Below are positions 53,482 through 64,000 of a DNA stretch of 64,000 bases, one piece after another. The notes below the pieces were generated by a model that was not told the origin of the DNA, did no database searches, and saw only the letters and a list, made by a program, of their open reading frames with translations. The position numbers were made by a program, and so were the translations under genes. Source of the stretch: Gordionus sp. m RMFG-2023 (Eukaryota; Nematomorpha; Gordioida; Chordodea; Parachordodidae); NCBI RefSeq assembly GCF_954871325.1, contig NC_088775.1, positions 87,211,561-87,275,560 of the forward strand, written 5' to 3'. How positions within the stretch are numbered: the first letter of the stretch is position 1; each line of letters starts with the position of its first letter.

Positions 53482-54060
53482 TAGCGTTGTTAAACGGCTA
53501 GCCGGATTAGTCTTGAATCGGTTTGAGCCATCGGCTATAGCTATCGGCTTGAGCTATCGGGTAGAGTTATCGGCTTGAGCCATCGGCTAGAGCTATCGGC
53601 TTGAGCCATCGGCTTGAGCTATCGGCTTGAGCCATCGGCTTGAGCTATCGGCTTGAGCCATCGGCTTGAGCTATCGGCTTGAGCTATCGGCTTGAGCCAT
53701 CGGCTTGAGCTATCGGCTTGAGCTATCGGCTTGAGCCATCGGCTTGAGCCATCGGCTTGAGCCATCGGCTTGAGCCATCGGCTTGAGCCATCGGCTTGAG
53801 CCATCGGCTTGAGCCATCGGCTTGAGCCATCGGCTTGAGCCATCGGCTTGAGCCATCGTCTTGAGCCATTGGCTTGAGCCATCGGCTTGAGCTATCGGCT
53901 TGAGCTATCGGCTTGAGCCATCGGCTTGAGCTATCGGCTTGAGCTATCGGCTTGAGCCAGCCGGCTCAATGAGCCGGCTTGAGCCTGAGCCGAATTTTTG
54001 GCTCAGAAACTGGCTGAGTTTTCGGCTAAGCCGGCTTGGCTCAGCCATTTAACAACACTA
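53482..54060. repeat. Right terminal region with 13-bp minisatellite
   Basis: Begins with an internal TAGCGTTGTTAAACGGCT, then the 13-bp unit CGGCTTGAGCCAT (or …GCTAT) repeated about 33 times between roughly 53525 and 53960, then the GGCTCAATGAGCCGGCTTGA patch and the right terminus at 54060. A period of 13 bp leaves frames open; the minus-strand ORF at 53619-53882 is an artefact. Confidence 0.93.
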
Positions 54061-54068
54061 GTAGGCAT
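54061..54068. repeat. Right target-site duplication of the 8.85-kb hAT element
   Basis: GTAGGCAT, identical to 45203-45210. Confidence 0.85.
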
Positions 54069-55659
54069 CTAGGAAATTGAATCGAAAAAAAAGATATTTT
54101 TAATATTCTCATTTTCTGCAAACCGATTAAATTGTATTATTCTTAATACGAAGGATGGTATTTTTTTCATTCGGATAGTTTATTTAGTGAAATTCATATT
54201 AAAAATGACTATTTTTGAAATTAATTAGTTTTTTTAAAAAAAAATTAAACATATTTCTATTTTTTTAGAGATGTTGCATTGTTTAATCATATTTGCGGCT
54301 ATAAAATAGATTCTACACAAGAGGTAGGAGAGCTTTTATTATTTTCTCTCCTTTGACCATTTAAATTTAGTTTAATGAATTCTTAAACAAGAGGTCACCA
54401 TCAATCACATTAGTAAAAAAAAAATTAATACATACACTTCATTAGATAAAAAAATGTTTGATTATAATGATTTTAACTAAATAATTACTAATATTTTCAT
54501 ATAATTCTAATAACATGATTCAAACATTTATTAAAATTTAACATTTTACTAAATTTATGATAAATAATTCGCACGCGAATCAATGAAATTTATTATCAAT
54601 CAAAGAGTTTTTAAAAATTATCATTCGTTGTTATTCGTAATCGTAAATTTTGAATCAAATCGAAAAATCTTGGATCAGCCTTGTAGGAGATTAATTAATA
54701 AAGACATAAGTGTGAGATAGAGAATGGTTACATTTTGTCGAAAAATATTTATAGGTAAAACGCTGGAGAGGAGACAATTTATAGAGGGTAATGCCATCAG
54801 ACTTTTTATTTTCTTAGGAAGATAATCTAATAGACTCTAATATAGAGAGAAAGAGATCATATGCCGGAAGACTATTGATATTCCCAATTATTTAGATAAT
54901 TATTACAACCGCATATTCTAACTTGGGAAGACTCTCATCTTCTCATAAGAATAGGAAGTAAGGATAGATATGTTTGAAGTTTCCGTTAAAGGCCCCGATA
55001 CTAGATATGCAACGAAACGGGCTACTAAAGGGGCATATTAATAAGTCTAATCAAAGTCATAGAAATGACAACTCTATTATCTAGAGCTAGAATAATTGTC
55101 AATATTTGCAATGTAATTAAAGGTTCCTTTAATTATTATTACCCCTAACATATTCTTTAATCTTGACTATATTCAGAAAAAATAATACAAGGGCTCAATA
55201 CTTTATTTAGATTCTGAACAATAAAGTACCCTTATACTTACAGGTGACATAAATGTTATGAATCTAATAAGAATAAAGCTTTTCTTAAGGATTGCTTAAA
55301 ACGCAAGGTTAAATATTCAGTGAATACTATGATATGTAGATTTCCAAGGGTATCGAAATCAGGCCTTTATATATGGCATAATAAAAGCTTTGAAATATTG
55401 TAAAAAAATTAGATTCATATCCACACCTAATAACCCATGTTTTTTCTTGATTGTGCAAGTGTATTTTAAGCGGGACCCCATGTTTATATAATGTAATCCA
55501 CTAAAAAAAATAGGTGTCTAAAAATAAGATTTATATTTTAAATTCCGAATATAAATCCAATTGAAACTTATGGAATATTATAAATTAACAAATTTAAATC
55601 CCACGCAACTATTAAGAGGCAGCTAAAGACAACTATAAACGATATATGAAATTCTCCTG

Positions 55660-55765
55660 CACGTGAATCACGTTGGCTCAACGATTGGACTAATTCGTGA
55701 CGCCCCCCCCCACGTTCGGATAAATATTGGCAATTGCTACCACTAGAAGCCAAATAATATATAGA
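55660..55765 (+). repeat. Possible worn tRNA-derived SINE
   Basis: GTTGGCTCAACGATTGGAC resembles an A box and GTTCGGATAAA, about 45 bp downstream across a run of nine C, resembles a decayed B box, followed by GGCAATTGCTACCA. The similarity to a tRNA is partial. Confidence 0.3.
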
Positions 55766-56789
55766 TATTATTATAATAAAACCTTTTACATATAACTCCG
55801 TTGGGGTAGTAAAAAAATATGTTCGAGACACACTATATTCATTTAAATCAATATCTTATAGGTCTAATTATTTTCATTTTATAGAAAAAATCATAACAAA
55901 TACTACAGTGTAGTACTAGTTAGTACATAGAATTGTTTACTAATGTATATCTTTGGCATTATTGAAGAATTGCATATTTCTTAACACTATTGAAATATAC
56001 AAATATTTTATTAATGATCCTTAACTTATTTTTTAGTAATGACATATGGGGAAGGAGTTAGATATCACTTTATCTATATCTCCAGAAATAGGTAGTAGAT
56101 TTTCCTAGGAGTTAGGTGCAAAAATAATTTTTGTGAGGAACTGGGTTAAGTTTCATGAAAAAATCTCTTGAGGTTTGGATTCGGATTAGGTTAAAATACA
56201 GACTGATAAAATTTATTTAGGGTGCATTTTAAAAATCCATGGTATAACATTTTGTTTGCACAAATATTTTTACGTCCTCATCATGTGTTCTTTAAAAAAG
56301 ATTTTACATTGCAAAAATTAGGATATTCTTAAGGGAAGAAAGTGAGTTTCTTGGGTGGCTTTTATCCTATAAATTATTACAGGGCGTTAGGAGCCTATTT
56401 TGAGTAAGCTTTATATAATTTATTTTCTTTTTAAAGTGCTTCTCTTTTAAATATTTTTATGATTTATATGCTTATTATTTCGAAGTCCTTTAATTTTAGT
56501 GTAATTTATAAAACTTAGAAATTTTTAATAGGAATCCTGCCCCTTCCCTCCCAATCTGATGTAATATACATTTATTGCTAAAAAAAGAACATAAACGTAA
56601 ACAGTAGGTTTGTTTTCGATGCTAAATATAACTGACAAGCATTTCTGCCATGCATTTAATAAAACGATTTTCTCCGGTTAATGATGCTTACTACCAAGTG
56701 AATGTATGGAAATATTTTAAATACAAATCTAATTTGCTAAATACCGACCAAAAATTATTTAAATGTAATAAGACCCTTATTATTTAATA

Positions 56790-56955
56790 TATTAATACGG
56801 AATCACGTGGTCGAGTCTGGCCTTCTATATATCATCCCCCCAAGGATGGAACCACCAAGTTAGAATAAGAAAAAAAACACATTACTGGGATTCGAACCCG
56901 GGAGCTTAGGATAAGTAAGCCAAGCTCTTGCCTACTAGGCCATAGAGGCTTTCCA
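56790..56955 (-). repeat. tRNA-derived SINE
   Basis: On the minus strand the A box TGGCCTAGTAGG (56942-56931) and a perfect B box GGTTCGAATCC (56898-56888) lie 32 bp apart, as in RNA polymerase III promoters of tRNA genes. The 5' and 3' ends do not pair into an acceptor stem, and a body of about 90 bp continues to about 56797 (AACTTGGTGGTTCC … GACCACGTGATTCC). That makes it a SINE rather than a tRNA gene. Confidence 0.75.
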
Positions 56956-59595
56956 AAAATCACGATTTTTCAAATATATATTATAAATATATTTGGTAGT
57001 GCCTATCCAAATGAAAAATGAACAAAATTCAAATTTGATAGATGGTACCTTAAGGTACCAAGCATCATTAACCATTTTCTCCTTGGGCCCTACATAATTT
57101 AATCTACCCAACAACTATTCCTAAAAAAATATATTGCAATATTATTCGTTAAGATTTTCGATTTATTGTATTTTGCCTTCGAGATGTTAGTGAATTAATC
57201 AAAAAATTGTAAAAAGATTTTTACTCTTTTTTTTACCATATATTATATGGATTTCAGATATGACCTCATTCGTTAGTATTTAATATGTTTAATATAATGG
57301 ATTCATTTAAAAATAAATAATATAATTCAAATTTAGTTGAGTTTTTTATTCTCTAAATATGATGTTAAATCCTTATTCACAACCCTATTTAATTTTTTCT
57401 CTGTTTTCCAATCTGCACTATCCAAAATGATAAATACGATCATACAATCTGGTTTAGAGTTGCAAACAATATCTAGATTCATATGTTCAAATGGATAGAT
57501 TTAATCTATTATTCAAAAGTTATTAATCAAAATCTAAGATTAGGGGTTTCCAATCTATTGTCTCTAAACATTTGTTTCCGAATGACCTAAGAAATATAAT
57601 ATAATCTATTTTATGTGTAAAAGTATAGGTTTTTTTGTTAAGGTTAATCTCTTTTATTATCAATATTACCATCATTATATTTTATATTTATGAAATTAAT
57701 TATGATTATTGATTACCCTTTTATCTTATAAGAAGGCTAAAAAAACGAAGTATTGGGTTACCATTCTTGATATTTTTTCTGCAAAATTCTTAAATAAACT
57801 TAATATAATCTTTATAATATATTATAAAAAACTAATCTAACTTCGTTGAAAAAAATTAATATAATTTTTATACCATTAAAAATATTAATATTATTTTTAC
57901 TACGTTTACGTTAACAAGAGTTACTATTATTTTTACTACGTTAAAAAGTTTTTTATTTTTACTACATTAAAAAAATTACTATTATTTTTACTACGTTAAA
58001 AAATTTACTATTAAAATTACTATGTTTAAAAAATATACATGAATGAAGCAAATTTAATATTGCTTATTTTTATAATAAATAAAGAGAAAATCATGCGAAT
58101 TTATTTTGTAATTTTACGCTTAAAAAATAAGCATTGTGGAAGCTAATTAAAAATTGCTTATTTTTTTAATATGTAAAAGAGAAATAAAAATTTTATATTA
58201 TATTTTTTTCATTACTTTTTTTAAATAAAATTTTTTTTCTTTTTTAAAAGCAATAATTAATGTTTTAATAAATTTAGTTAAATATTAAAAATTTATTAAG
58301 ATTATCAGAGTTGTATAAAAAGTATCATATACTATTTTAGAGGTATCTGTATCTGTTTATAGATACTTTAAAGATACATTTTGATATACTTTTATTTAAC
58401 GCTTTTTTATCTAAAAAAAATATTTAAGTGTAAATTTTATCTCATATGGATGAGCATAGAATTTAAAAAATATATATATTATAAAAATATTAAGATTAAT
58501 ACAATAAAAAATATATAATATTATATATATAAAAAAAGATATAAATATTATTTTTTTCCCATTTATGTCTTTAGATATCATTTCAAGATTGTGAAGGATA
58601 TTTTTATCATGCAAAGGAATTTATATATCCTTGCTTAGCCATGAGGCCCATTAATTTTAAACAAAACCATTGATGCACAAAATTATTTTAAGCAAATAAA
58701 TTTATTTAGAATTTTGTAAAATAATTTTATAGATATTTAACTAACTTTTAATAATAAATTATAAGTTTAATGTAAAAAAAAATTTTTTATTTAAATTTAT
58801 TAATAAATTTGGCTTGAAAAAAAAACTTATTAAAAAATTTAAAATCTAGCAATAACTTTTATAATTAAGTACCTAATCATTGTACTCAAAAACAAATAGG
58901 AATTCTACTTATTTATATATTTTAAATTTTTATGGTTTGACTAAATATAAGTAAAAAAAAATCGTTTGCTTCCCTAATAGTAAACTGGACACTTCGTCAC
59001 TGATTATTAGGATCCTAGTTTATATCTTTTAGCATAATAAATATAAAGATAGTATTTAATAAACATTTATAATAAGAATTATTTGTTTTATTTATATGTA
59101 AGACAACCAAAATGAGGAAAAGGTCAAAATAGTAAAAACTAATAAAACCATACTTTGTTAGGTAATTATTTTCATTTCTGAGTAAGATGGATCTTCTGAC
59201 AAGACATGCTTGGATTGAACCTGGTTACATCTATAAACCTAGAAATCCAACAAATACGATAATACAGGCCAATATCCATGATTAAAAAATGATGCAACTC
59301 TTCAAAACATCTAACCTGACTTCTCACCTTACTAATAAGCTAAGTAACAACGATTTCTGTTTTATTTATTAATCTTGTTCATAAATAGTTTTCTGGTGAA
59401 AAATATATAAAGAATTAATTAGATAATGGTATGGTTAATATATATTTCTAACATATAATTTTATTTGTTTATTTCCAGGAATAATAAAAAATGCAATCTC
59501 ATTTCACGAATTTAGCGCCAGAGAGCATATGATTTTTTTAAAAATGCTCTATTTGCTCACTGCAAAATAATTTATATAGAGTTTTTAAAATAATA

Positions 59596-62500
59596 ATGGA
59601 CAATATAATTACTAAAACAATGTTAAAGGAAGAAGAGAAAGTAGATAAGGAAAATATGAAAGAAGCTGAGAAAGATTTAGAAAAGGTATATGTAATTTCT
59701 CATTTTCAGATGTATAAATTTTCAAAATATAAAAATATATGTGCCATTTGGTTAATGACTTAATATTTTATTTTCTATCTTTAATAGGGCAAGAATTAAA
59801 TAATTAAACTCAGTTTTTTTAAAAAAAAGAATTATTTTTCAAAATTGAATTAAATTTTCTTCATTGATATTTAATATATTTTTTTACAGTACAAAAAAGA
59901 AAATCAGAATTTAAATGATGACAATAATAGATTTTCTAAATTAGAAAAACTTTTAGACAAAAGCAAATTTTATAGTGATTTCTTACTTGCCAAATTAAAC
60001 AGTGCGGCTCCTACAAGCCCATTGATAAGAATGGATGAAAATAAGCCTTCCAATAAGGTTAATTGCAATAAATATATAATATAATTGGAATAGTTTACTT
60101 AATTCAAATTTACATTCTAATTATGAATTATAAATTTTATCTAAAAAATATTTTATAATCCTAAATTTTATGAAATATTTAAATTAGCGAAAATCCCATT
60201 CAAGAAATTCTAAAGGGACAAAAACTCAATACTCTCCTACTACACATACATTTAAATATCATAGCAAATTTTTTACTGGTGGCCAATTGAAAGATTACCA
60301 AATGCAAGGTGTTGAATGGCTCATTGTTAGTAACTCTTATTTATCTCATTTTTGGCATAAACATAAATGATATTTATGCATTGTTTTTAATTTCAATAGG
60401 TTTTATATTTTTCTACTGATTTTTTGAATGACAACTTAGTGATAAAAAAATATGACATAATTGCATAAGCAATGATATCATACTTAGTGTCATTTGAATT
60501 GCAGTATTTTTAAAGTTAGGATATAAATACCTCACGTATTTTAATTATGTTTACAAATTAATGCATTTTTGTTTTGAATTTTAAATGGTAAACATGTAAA
60601 TTGTTAAATTTTTTTGTGTTATAAAAAATGCAAAATAAGTTTGTGATTTTCACCATTTTTTTAGAAAATACTACTTCATTTTAGAATAATACAAGGCCTT
60701 TTTTAAAAAATAACACAATGCTGAATAGTTCTACTCAATTTATAAACAAAGCAATATGATTTTTAAATATTATTTTTGTTTTACCTGTTATAAAGTACAT
60801 ATATTAATTGTAAATAAATTTTAAAAAATGATAATATTGATGTTTTGTTAAAAGTTAATGTTGAAAAGTATCATCTTAAATATAATTTTATTTATTATAT
60901 AGAGTAATTTTGTGAGATTTGCACATTTTAATAAAAGAACTTTAAATGAGAATATAATAAAATATAGAAATAGCACTCAGAAAACATAATAATATTAAGT
61001 GGGATATAATTTCACCTTCACTTCAAAACTGATTGAGACTTAATATTTTAGATATTTAATAAGTTAACTTTATATTAAATTAAATTTTTTTATAAATCAT
61101 GAATAATAATGAGCTTTTTTGGCCAAAATTGGCCTTAAAATCATTTAATTTCAAATTTTATTCAAAACATGCATTGAATTAATTATTTTTATTTATATAG
61201 TATATAATAGAGGTTGCCACAGACTGACATGGCTTTGAAAAATATTTGGACTAACAAATTATGCAAATTATTTTTTTACAGGCCAGACTAAAGTATTGAA
61301 AATGTTTCAAATCTGAGAATTACAATAATTTAGTCTTATTTCCTTCATGAAAAATTATACTGGCCTGTTTATGAACTGGACTTAGATAGAAATTTTTTAT
61401 GGGCTGGCTTGTTCCAAATTATACTAACCTCTAATATACAGATTTTTTTAATTTGTAAGAGTTAAAATTTAAGTTTTTGCTTCTAAAGAAATGCTTAGAC
61501 CATGTCCTGGTTTGCAGAGAAGGACACACAATAATTTTTTTTTTGATAAAATGTTTAAAAATGACCTTTTTAGTTAACAATTTTAAACTGAATTTTTATG
61601 GGTATATTTAAAAAAATTAGGAGACATGAGCCCTTGTACACCCCTCCCTTGACACCACTGCTGGTTCTGATTTCCTAACAGCCAGCTATAGAGCCTCAAC
61701 CTAACAATAAGATACCCCCTCCCCACCAATACAAAATAAACTATGCCACCAAATACTTAAAACAAAGGCAACATGGTTGTTTTAGTTATGCAGCTGTTTA
61801 GCTTAAGCTGAACAGCAATAAGTATGAAAAATAAGTCGAACCAGGACACCTTACATATTAAATATTAAGGTATGAAAAATGAATGACACTTTGCAGACAC
61901 ATGGTTTATCATAAAATAGGAGACTAATAAAAAAAGTCCCGGGTCCATATATCTTCACGTTATTTTTTGTAGTAGCAATTTAAAAAATATCTGAGGTTGC
62001 TTTGCATTCATTTTAAATGCTTAAAAAAATTCCTATTATGTAAAATCGTTTTTTTCCGGCACGCATTCTTCTCATAGCTATTCACGTAACTGGATAATGG
62101 TTCATTTTTTAGCCCTATTCCAAAAACATCAAATGCATAAACTTACATTTAGAATTTATATTTGATTACAGATAATATAATGTAAATTCTCAAATTTTTA
62201 ATAATTAGTTATCTAATTCTAATATAATTCACAAAATCTAGAATATTCAATGATAGCTTCATGATAAACTTTAGATATTTTTTTTTAAAAAAGTCCCCCC
62301 CCCCTCCTTTTTTTATGTAAATTATAAATTACGCATCTCTCCAGCAAAATCGCGGTATTTCACGCTACTCTTAATATAAACGAGGCCTAAGATTCCGCTA
62401 CAATGAATTTTAGTCCTCTTTTATTTTTTTTTTGTATAAAGCTCATATAAAATGTTTATTATTGTTTTTAACGCAAAGATTTTATACGAAAATGGGATAA

Positions 62501-64000
62501 ACGGAATATTGGGCGACGAAATGGGCTTGGGTAAAACGGTTCAATGCTTAGCTTTTCTATCCCATCTGATCGAGAACAAAGTCAAAGGGCCTTATTTGAT
62601 TATCGCCCCTTTATCCACCATCCCTAATTGGATAAAGGAATTCGAAAGATTCACGCCAAAAGTGTCAATTTGATTTATTATTATTTTTAAAATAAAATCT
62701 TACAATCTTCGCCCTCATTTATAGTTAGCCCTGAAGATGATTGTATGATGTGATGAGTACTATGACATATAATAATACTAAACTGATGATGCATTCATTA
62801 AAAGTGTATATGAATGAAAAGCAGCTGGGGACGCCATTTTGGTTACCCATATCATTGTTAAAAATTTTAAACGAGGCCAATTTATTCCTATGTCTGACGC
62901 AAACTTTATTAAAGAATTGTCTGATCATCGAGTTAATAAGGAAGCAAGTTGTCAATTTAATAGTAATTTTTAATGAGAATAATTACTATATGGGTTACCA
63001 AAATGGCGGGTCCAGCTGATTTGCGTTTAACGACGTTTTCAAATGCATTATTATGAATACATCGTCAGTTTAGGTGTTATATGTCATTGGGTGAGTAGAA
63101 ATAAACAATATAACAGCTGTATTATTTATTTATCCTTGTTTATTACACATTGTGATTGAGAGCTTTTATGCTGACTATGTATGAGGTCTTCGGCATGAAC
63201 TATATGAAGTAGTTTTAAATATATTGTATTTATATATTGCATGTAAAATAATTATATCTTTCAGGCTATATTCATCTTGGTATACACACTATTCAACAGC
63301 TGATTCCTTTTAATAATAATATGTTTATTGAGATTTATTGGTATTAATTATAAATTCTATTCATGATAATAATAATCTGATCTCATTTTAAAAAAAACAA
63401 ATTAAAAATCGCTTGGCTATTAAATCTTGTTTGATCAGATCCCAACTATGTCCATCCTAAAGCATGGGAATCCTTCAAAATTATACGTAACTACTTAAAC
63501 AGACGATAAAAAATTATTTTAAAGGACAAACACCTTGAAACAGAATTTTGAAGAAAAAAAATATCTTCAAAATAGACATTTTTTATCAGATCCTAAAATG
63601 GCCAAAATCTTTTGTAATTTTGATCCATGAAAAAAATATCTTTTAAATTCTGAATTAAAATATTAAAAAAAAATTTTTTTTTGGAAAATGATATATATTT
63701 TTGCAACTTTTGATTGCATTCCAAAGTTTCTTTCTTCTTTTTTTTAAAAAAAAACTCTTTTCATTAGCTATAAATCTATTTTTGATGCGATTTTCCTGAG
63801 TTGTTTTTTGTTTGGACGCTTCCTTCAAAGAATAAATTAGAGCTAACAAAAAAATAATAACATCCTTCAACGTAATTTAAATAAAATTTTCCCGTCCCCC
63901 TCCCCAATAGATTACCGTTATTTTATACCATGGTTCCGGTCCTGACAGGCAAGATTTGCAACCACTTTTCGACAAAAGGAATCAAGCCACGCAAAGCCTC
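59596..64000 (+). CDS. HELLS: LSH/HELLS SNF2-family chromatin remodeller (5' five exons, runs off the window)
   Basis: Exons 59596-59685, 59890-60057, 60188-60325, 62479-62661 and 63911-64000 (continues); all are phase 0. HELLS is a nuclear SNF2 ATPase that remodels nucleosomes and supports DNA methylation and repeat silencing. Recalled HELLS landmarks: a charged N-terminus predicted coiled ([19 protein letters not shown]), [20 protein letters not shown] matching the region before the ATPase domain, [30 protein letters not shown] (Walker A, motif I) and [17 protein letters not shown] (motif Ia), then LYHGSG. GINGIL next to the Walker motif favours HELLS over SMARCA5 or CHD. The N-terminus is about 100 residues shorter than human. 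The start is an ATG preceded by stops in an A/T-rich leader. A dispersed repeat sits in intron 4. Confidence 0.93.
60326..62478 (+). other. HELLS intron 3, 2.15 kb
   Basis: AT-rich with no inner exon recognised. It has a run of C (62295-62306) and a GC-richer stretch near 61620-61870, possibly an old repeat. Confidence 0.5.
62765..63090 (+). repeat. Dispersed repeat, copy B, in HELLS intron 4
   Basis: The reverse-strand partner of 20545-20830. Its inner part has inverted arms: CAGCTGGGGACGCCATTTTG (62822-62841) and CAAAATGGCGGGTCCAGCTG (63000-63019), about 160 bp apart, suggesting a hairpin-forming non-autonomous element. The 92-codon ORF over it is a coincidence. Confidence 0.75.

Larger units (their letters stand above)
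45211..54060. mobile_element. 8.85-kb hAT DNA transposon with transposase, long TIRs and satellite cargo
   Basis: The left end reads TAGTGTTGTTAAAAAGCC and the right end read inward TAGTGTTGTTAAATGGCT. Further in, both share AGGCTCAAGCCGGCTCA about 60-90 bp from the tip, so the inverted repeats run about 100 bp. GTAGGCAT flanks both sides. Inside, left to right: a 22-bp minisatellite (to about 45505), a 16-unit satellite (45950-47770), a small foldback repeat (47792-47935), a second copy of the left subterminal motif (48215-48300), the transposase gene (52396-49583, minus), a nested 440-bp MITE (52762-53201), and a right-end 13-bp minisatellite. A second TAGCGTTGTTAAACGGCT at 53482 is an internal copy of the terminus and offers an alternative shorter element (53482-54060), but that one has no matching flanks. 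Confidence 0.8.
54069..59595. other. Long spacer before HELLS; SINE-like elements, otherwise AT-rich
   Basis: Two tRNA-derived SINE-like stretches (55660-55765 and 56790-56955). From 54690 to 55260 the sequence is less AT-biased and non-repetitive, but no domain or splice pattern was recognised. 57200-59150 is very AT-rich with TTTTTACTACGTTAAAA words repeated near 57890-58030. A TTTCCAG acceptor-like site at 59480 could end a 5' UTR intron of HELLS. Confidence 0.4.

Noticed and set aside
53619-53882. Repetitive Trp-Leu-Lys-Pro protein on the minus strand
   Set aside because: It is the 13-bp minisatellite read as codons.
45270-53960. CRISPR array
   Set aside because: The tandem units are directly adjacent with no unique spacers, no cas genes are present, and the genome is an animal's.
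53482-54060. Separate 579-bp MITE
   Set aside because: It has family-like ends, but the left flank does not match GTAGGCAT on the right, while 45203-45210 does. It was kept as an internal copy of the terminus.
56880-56955. Functional tRNA gene
   Set aside because: The B box is perfect but the acceptor stem cannot be formed and a conserved non-tRNA body follows, so it was called a SINE.
62725-63019. Overlapping ORFs in HELLS intron 4
   Set aside because: They lie on a dispersed repeat shared with 20545-20830, and no SNF2 sequence is encoded.

Overview
The window is AT-rich animal nuclear DNA. It carries spliced genes with short GT-AG exons, intron- and repeat-filled spacers, two class A-like GPCR genes, and many hAT-type DNA transposons. 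Standard stop codons are used. SQOR, prolidase, NXT, HELLS and GPCR genes together point to an invertebrate metazoan; I cannot name the phylum. Exons are clearly richer in G+C than the introns. Gene structures were built by reading splice sites and matching the translated exons to remembered human proteins, so they are inference from homology. Summed exon lengths are exact multiples of three for SQOR, PEPD, NXT and the hAT transposase.

Layout. 1-4422: no gene recognised, several small transposons. 4423-10778 (+): the 3' seven exons of sulfide:quinone oxidoreductase (SQOR); its N-terminal exons are missing or lie outside the window. 11562-20304 (-): a complete 13-exon Xaa-Pro dipeptidase (PEPD), convergent with SQOR. 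21669-22773: a decayed hAT/ZBED transposon with an 8-bp target duplication. 23636-24743 (-): a two-exon NXT (p15) mRNA export factor. 24744-33121: repeats, including an LTR element inserted in a MITE. 33122-34528 and 42137-43618 (+): two intronless paralogous GPCR genes, both lacking the DRY motif. 45211-54060: an 8.85-kb hAT element. 59596-64000 (+): the first five exons of an LSH/HELLS SNF2-family helicase, running off the right edge.

The most notable structure is 45211-54060. Its two ends are about 100-bp terminal inverted repeats starting TAGTGTTGTTAAA, and both flanks carry the same 8-bp word GTAGGCAT. Inside are a four-exon 620-codon hAT transposase gene (minus strand, one in-frame TAG), minisatellites grown out of both terminal repeats, and a 16-unit satellite of about 116 bp with a higher-order period of three. 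Short relatives sharing its terminal sequence are scattered across the window, including in introns of SQOR and PEPD, and some have perfect 8-bp target duplications. This looks like an autonomous parent, or a recently disabled one, together with its MITE family.

The host genes are unrelated housekeeping genes: sulfide oxidation in mitochondria, proline dipeptide cleavage, mRNA export and chromatin remodelling. There is no sign of an operon or a functional cluster beyond the duplicated GPCR pair.
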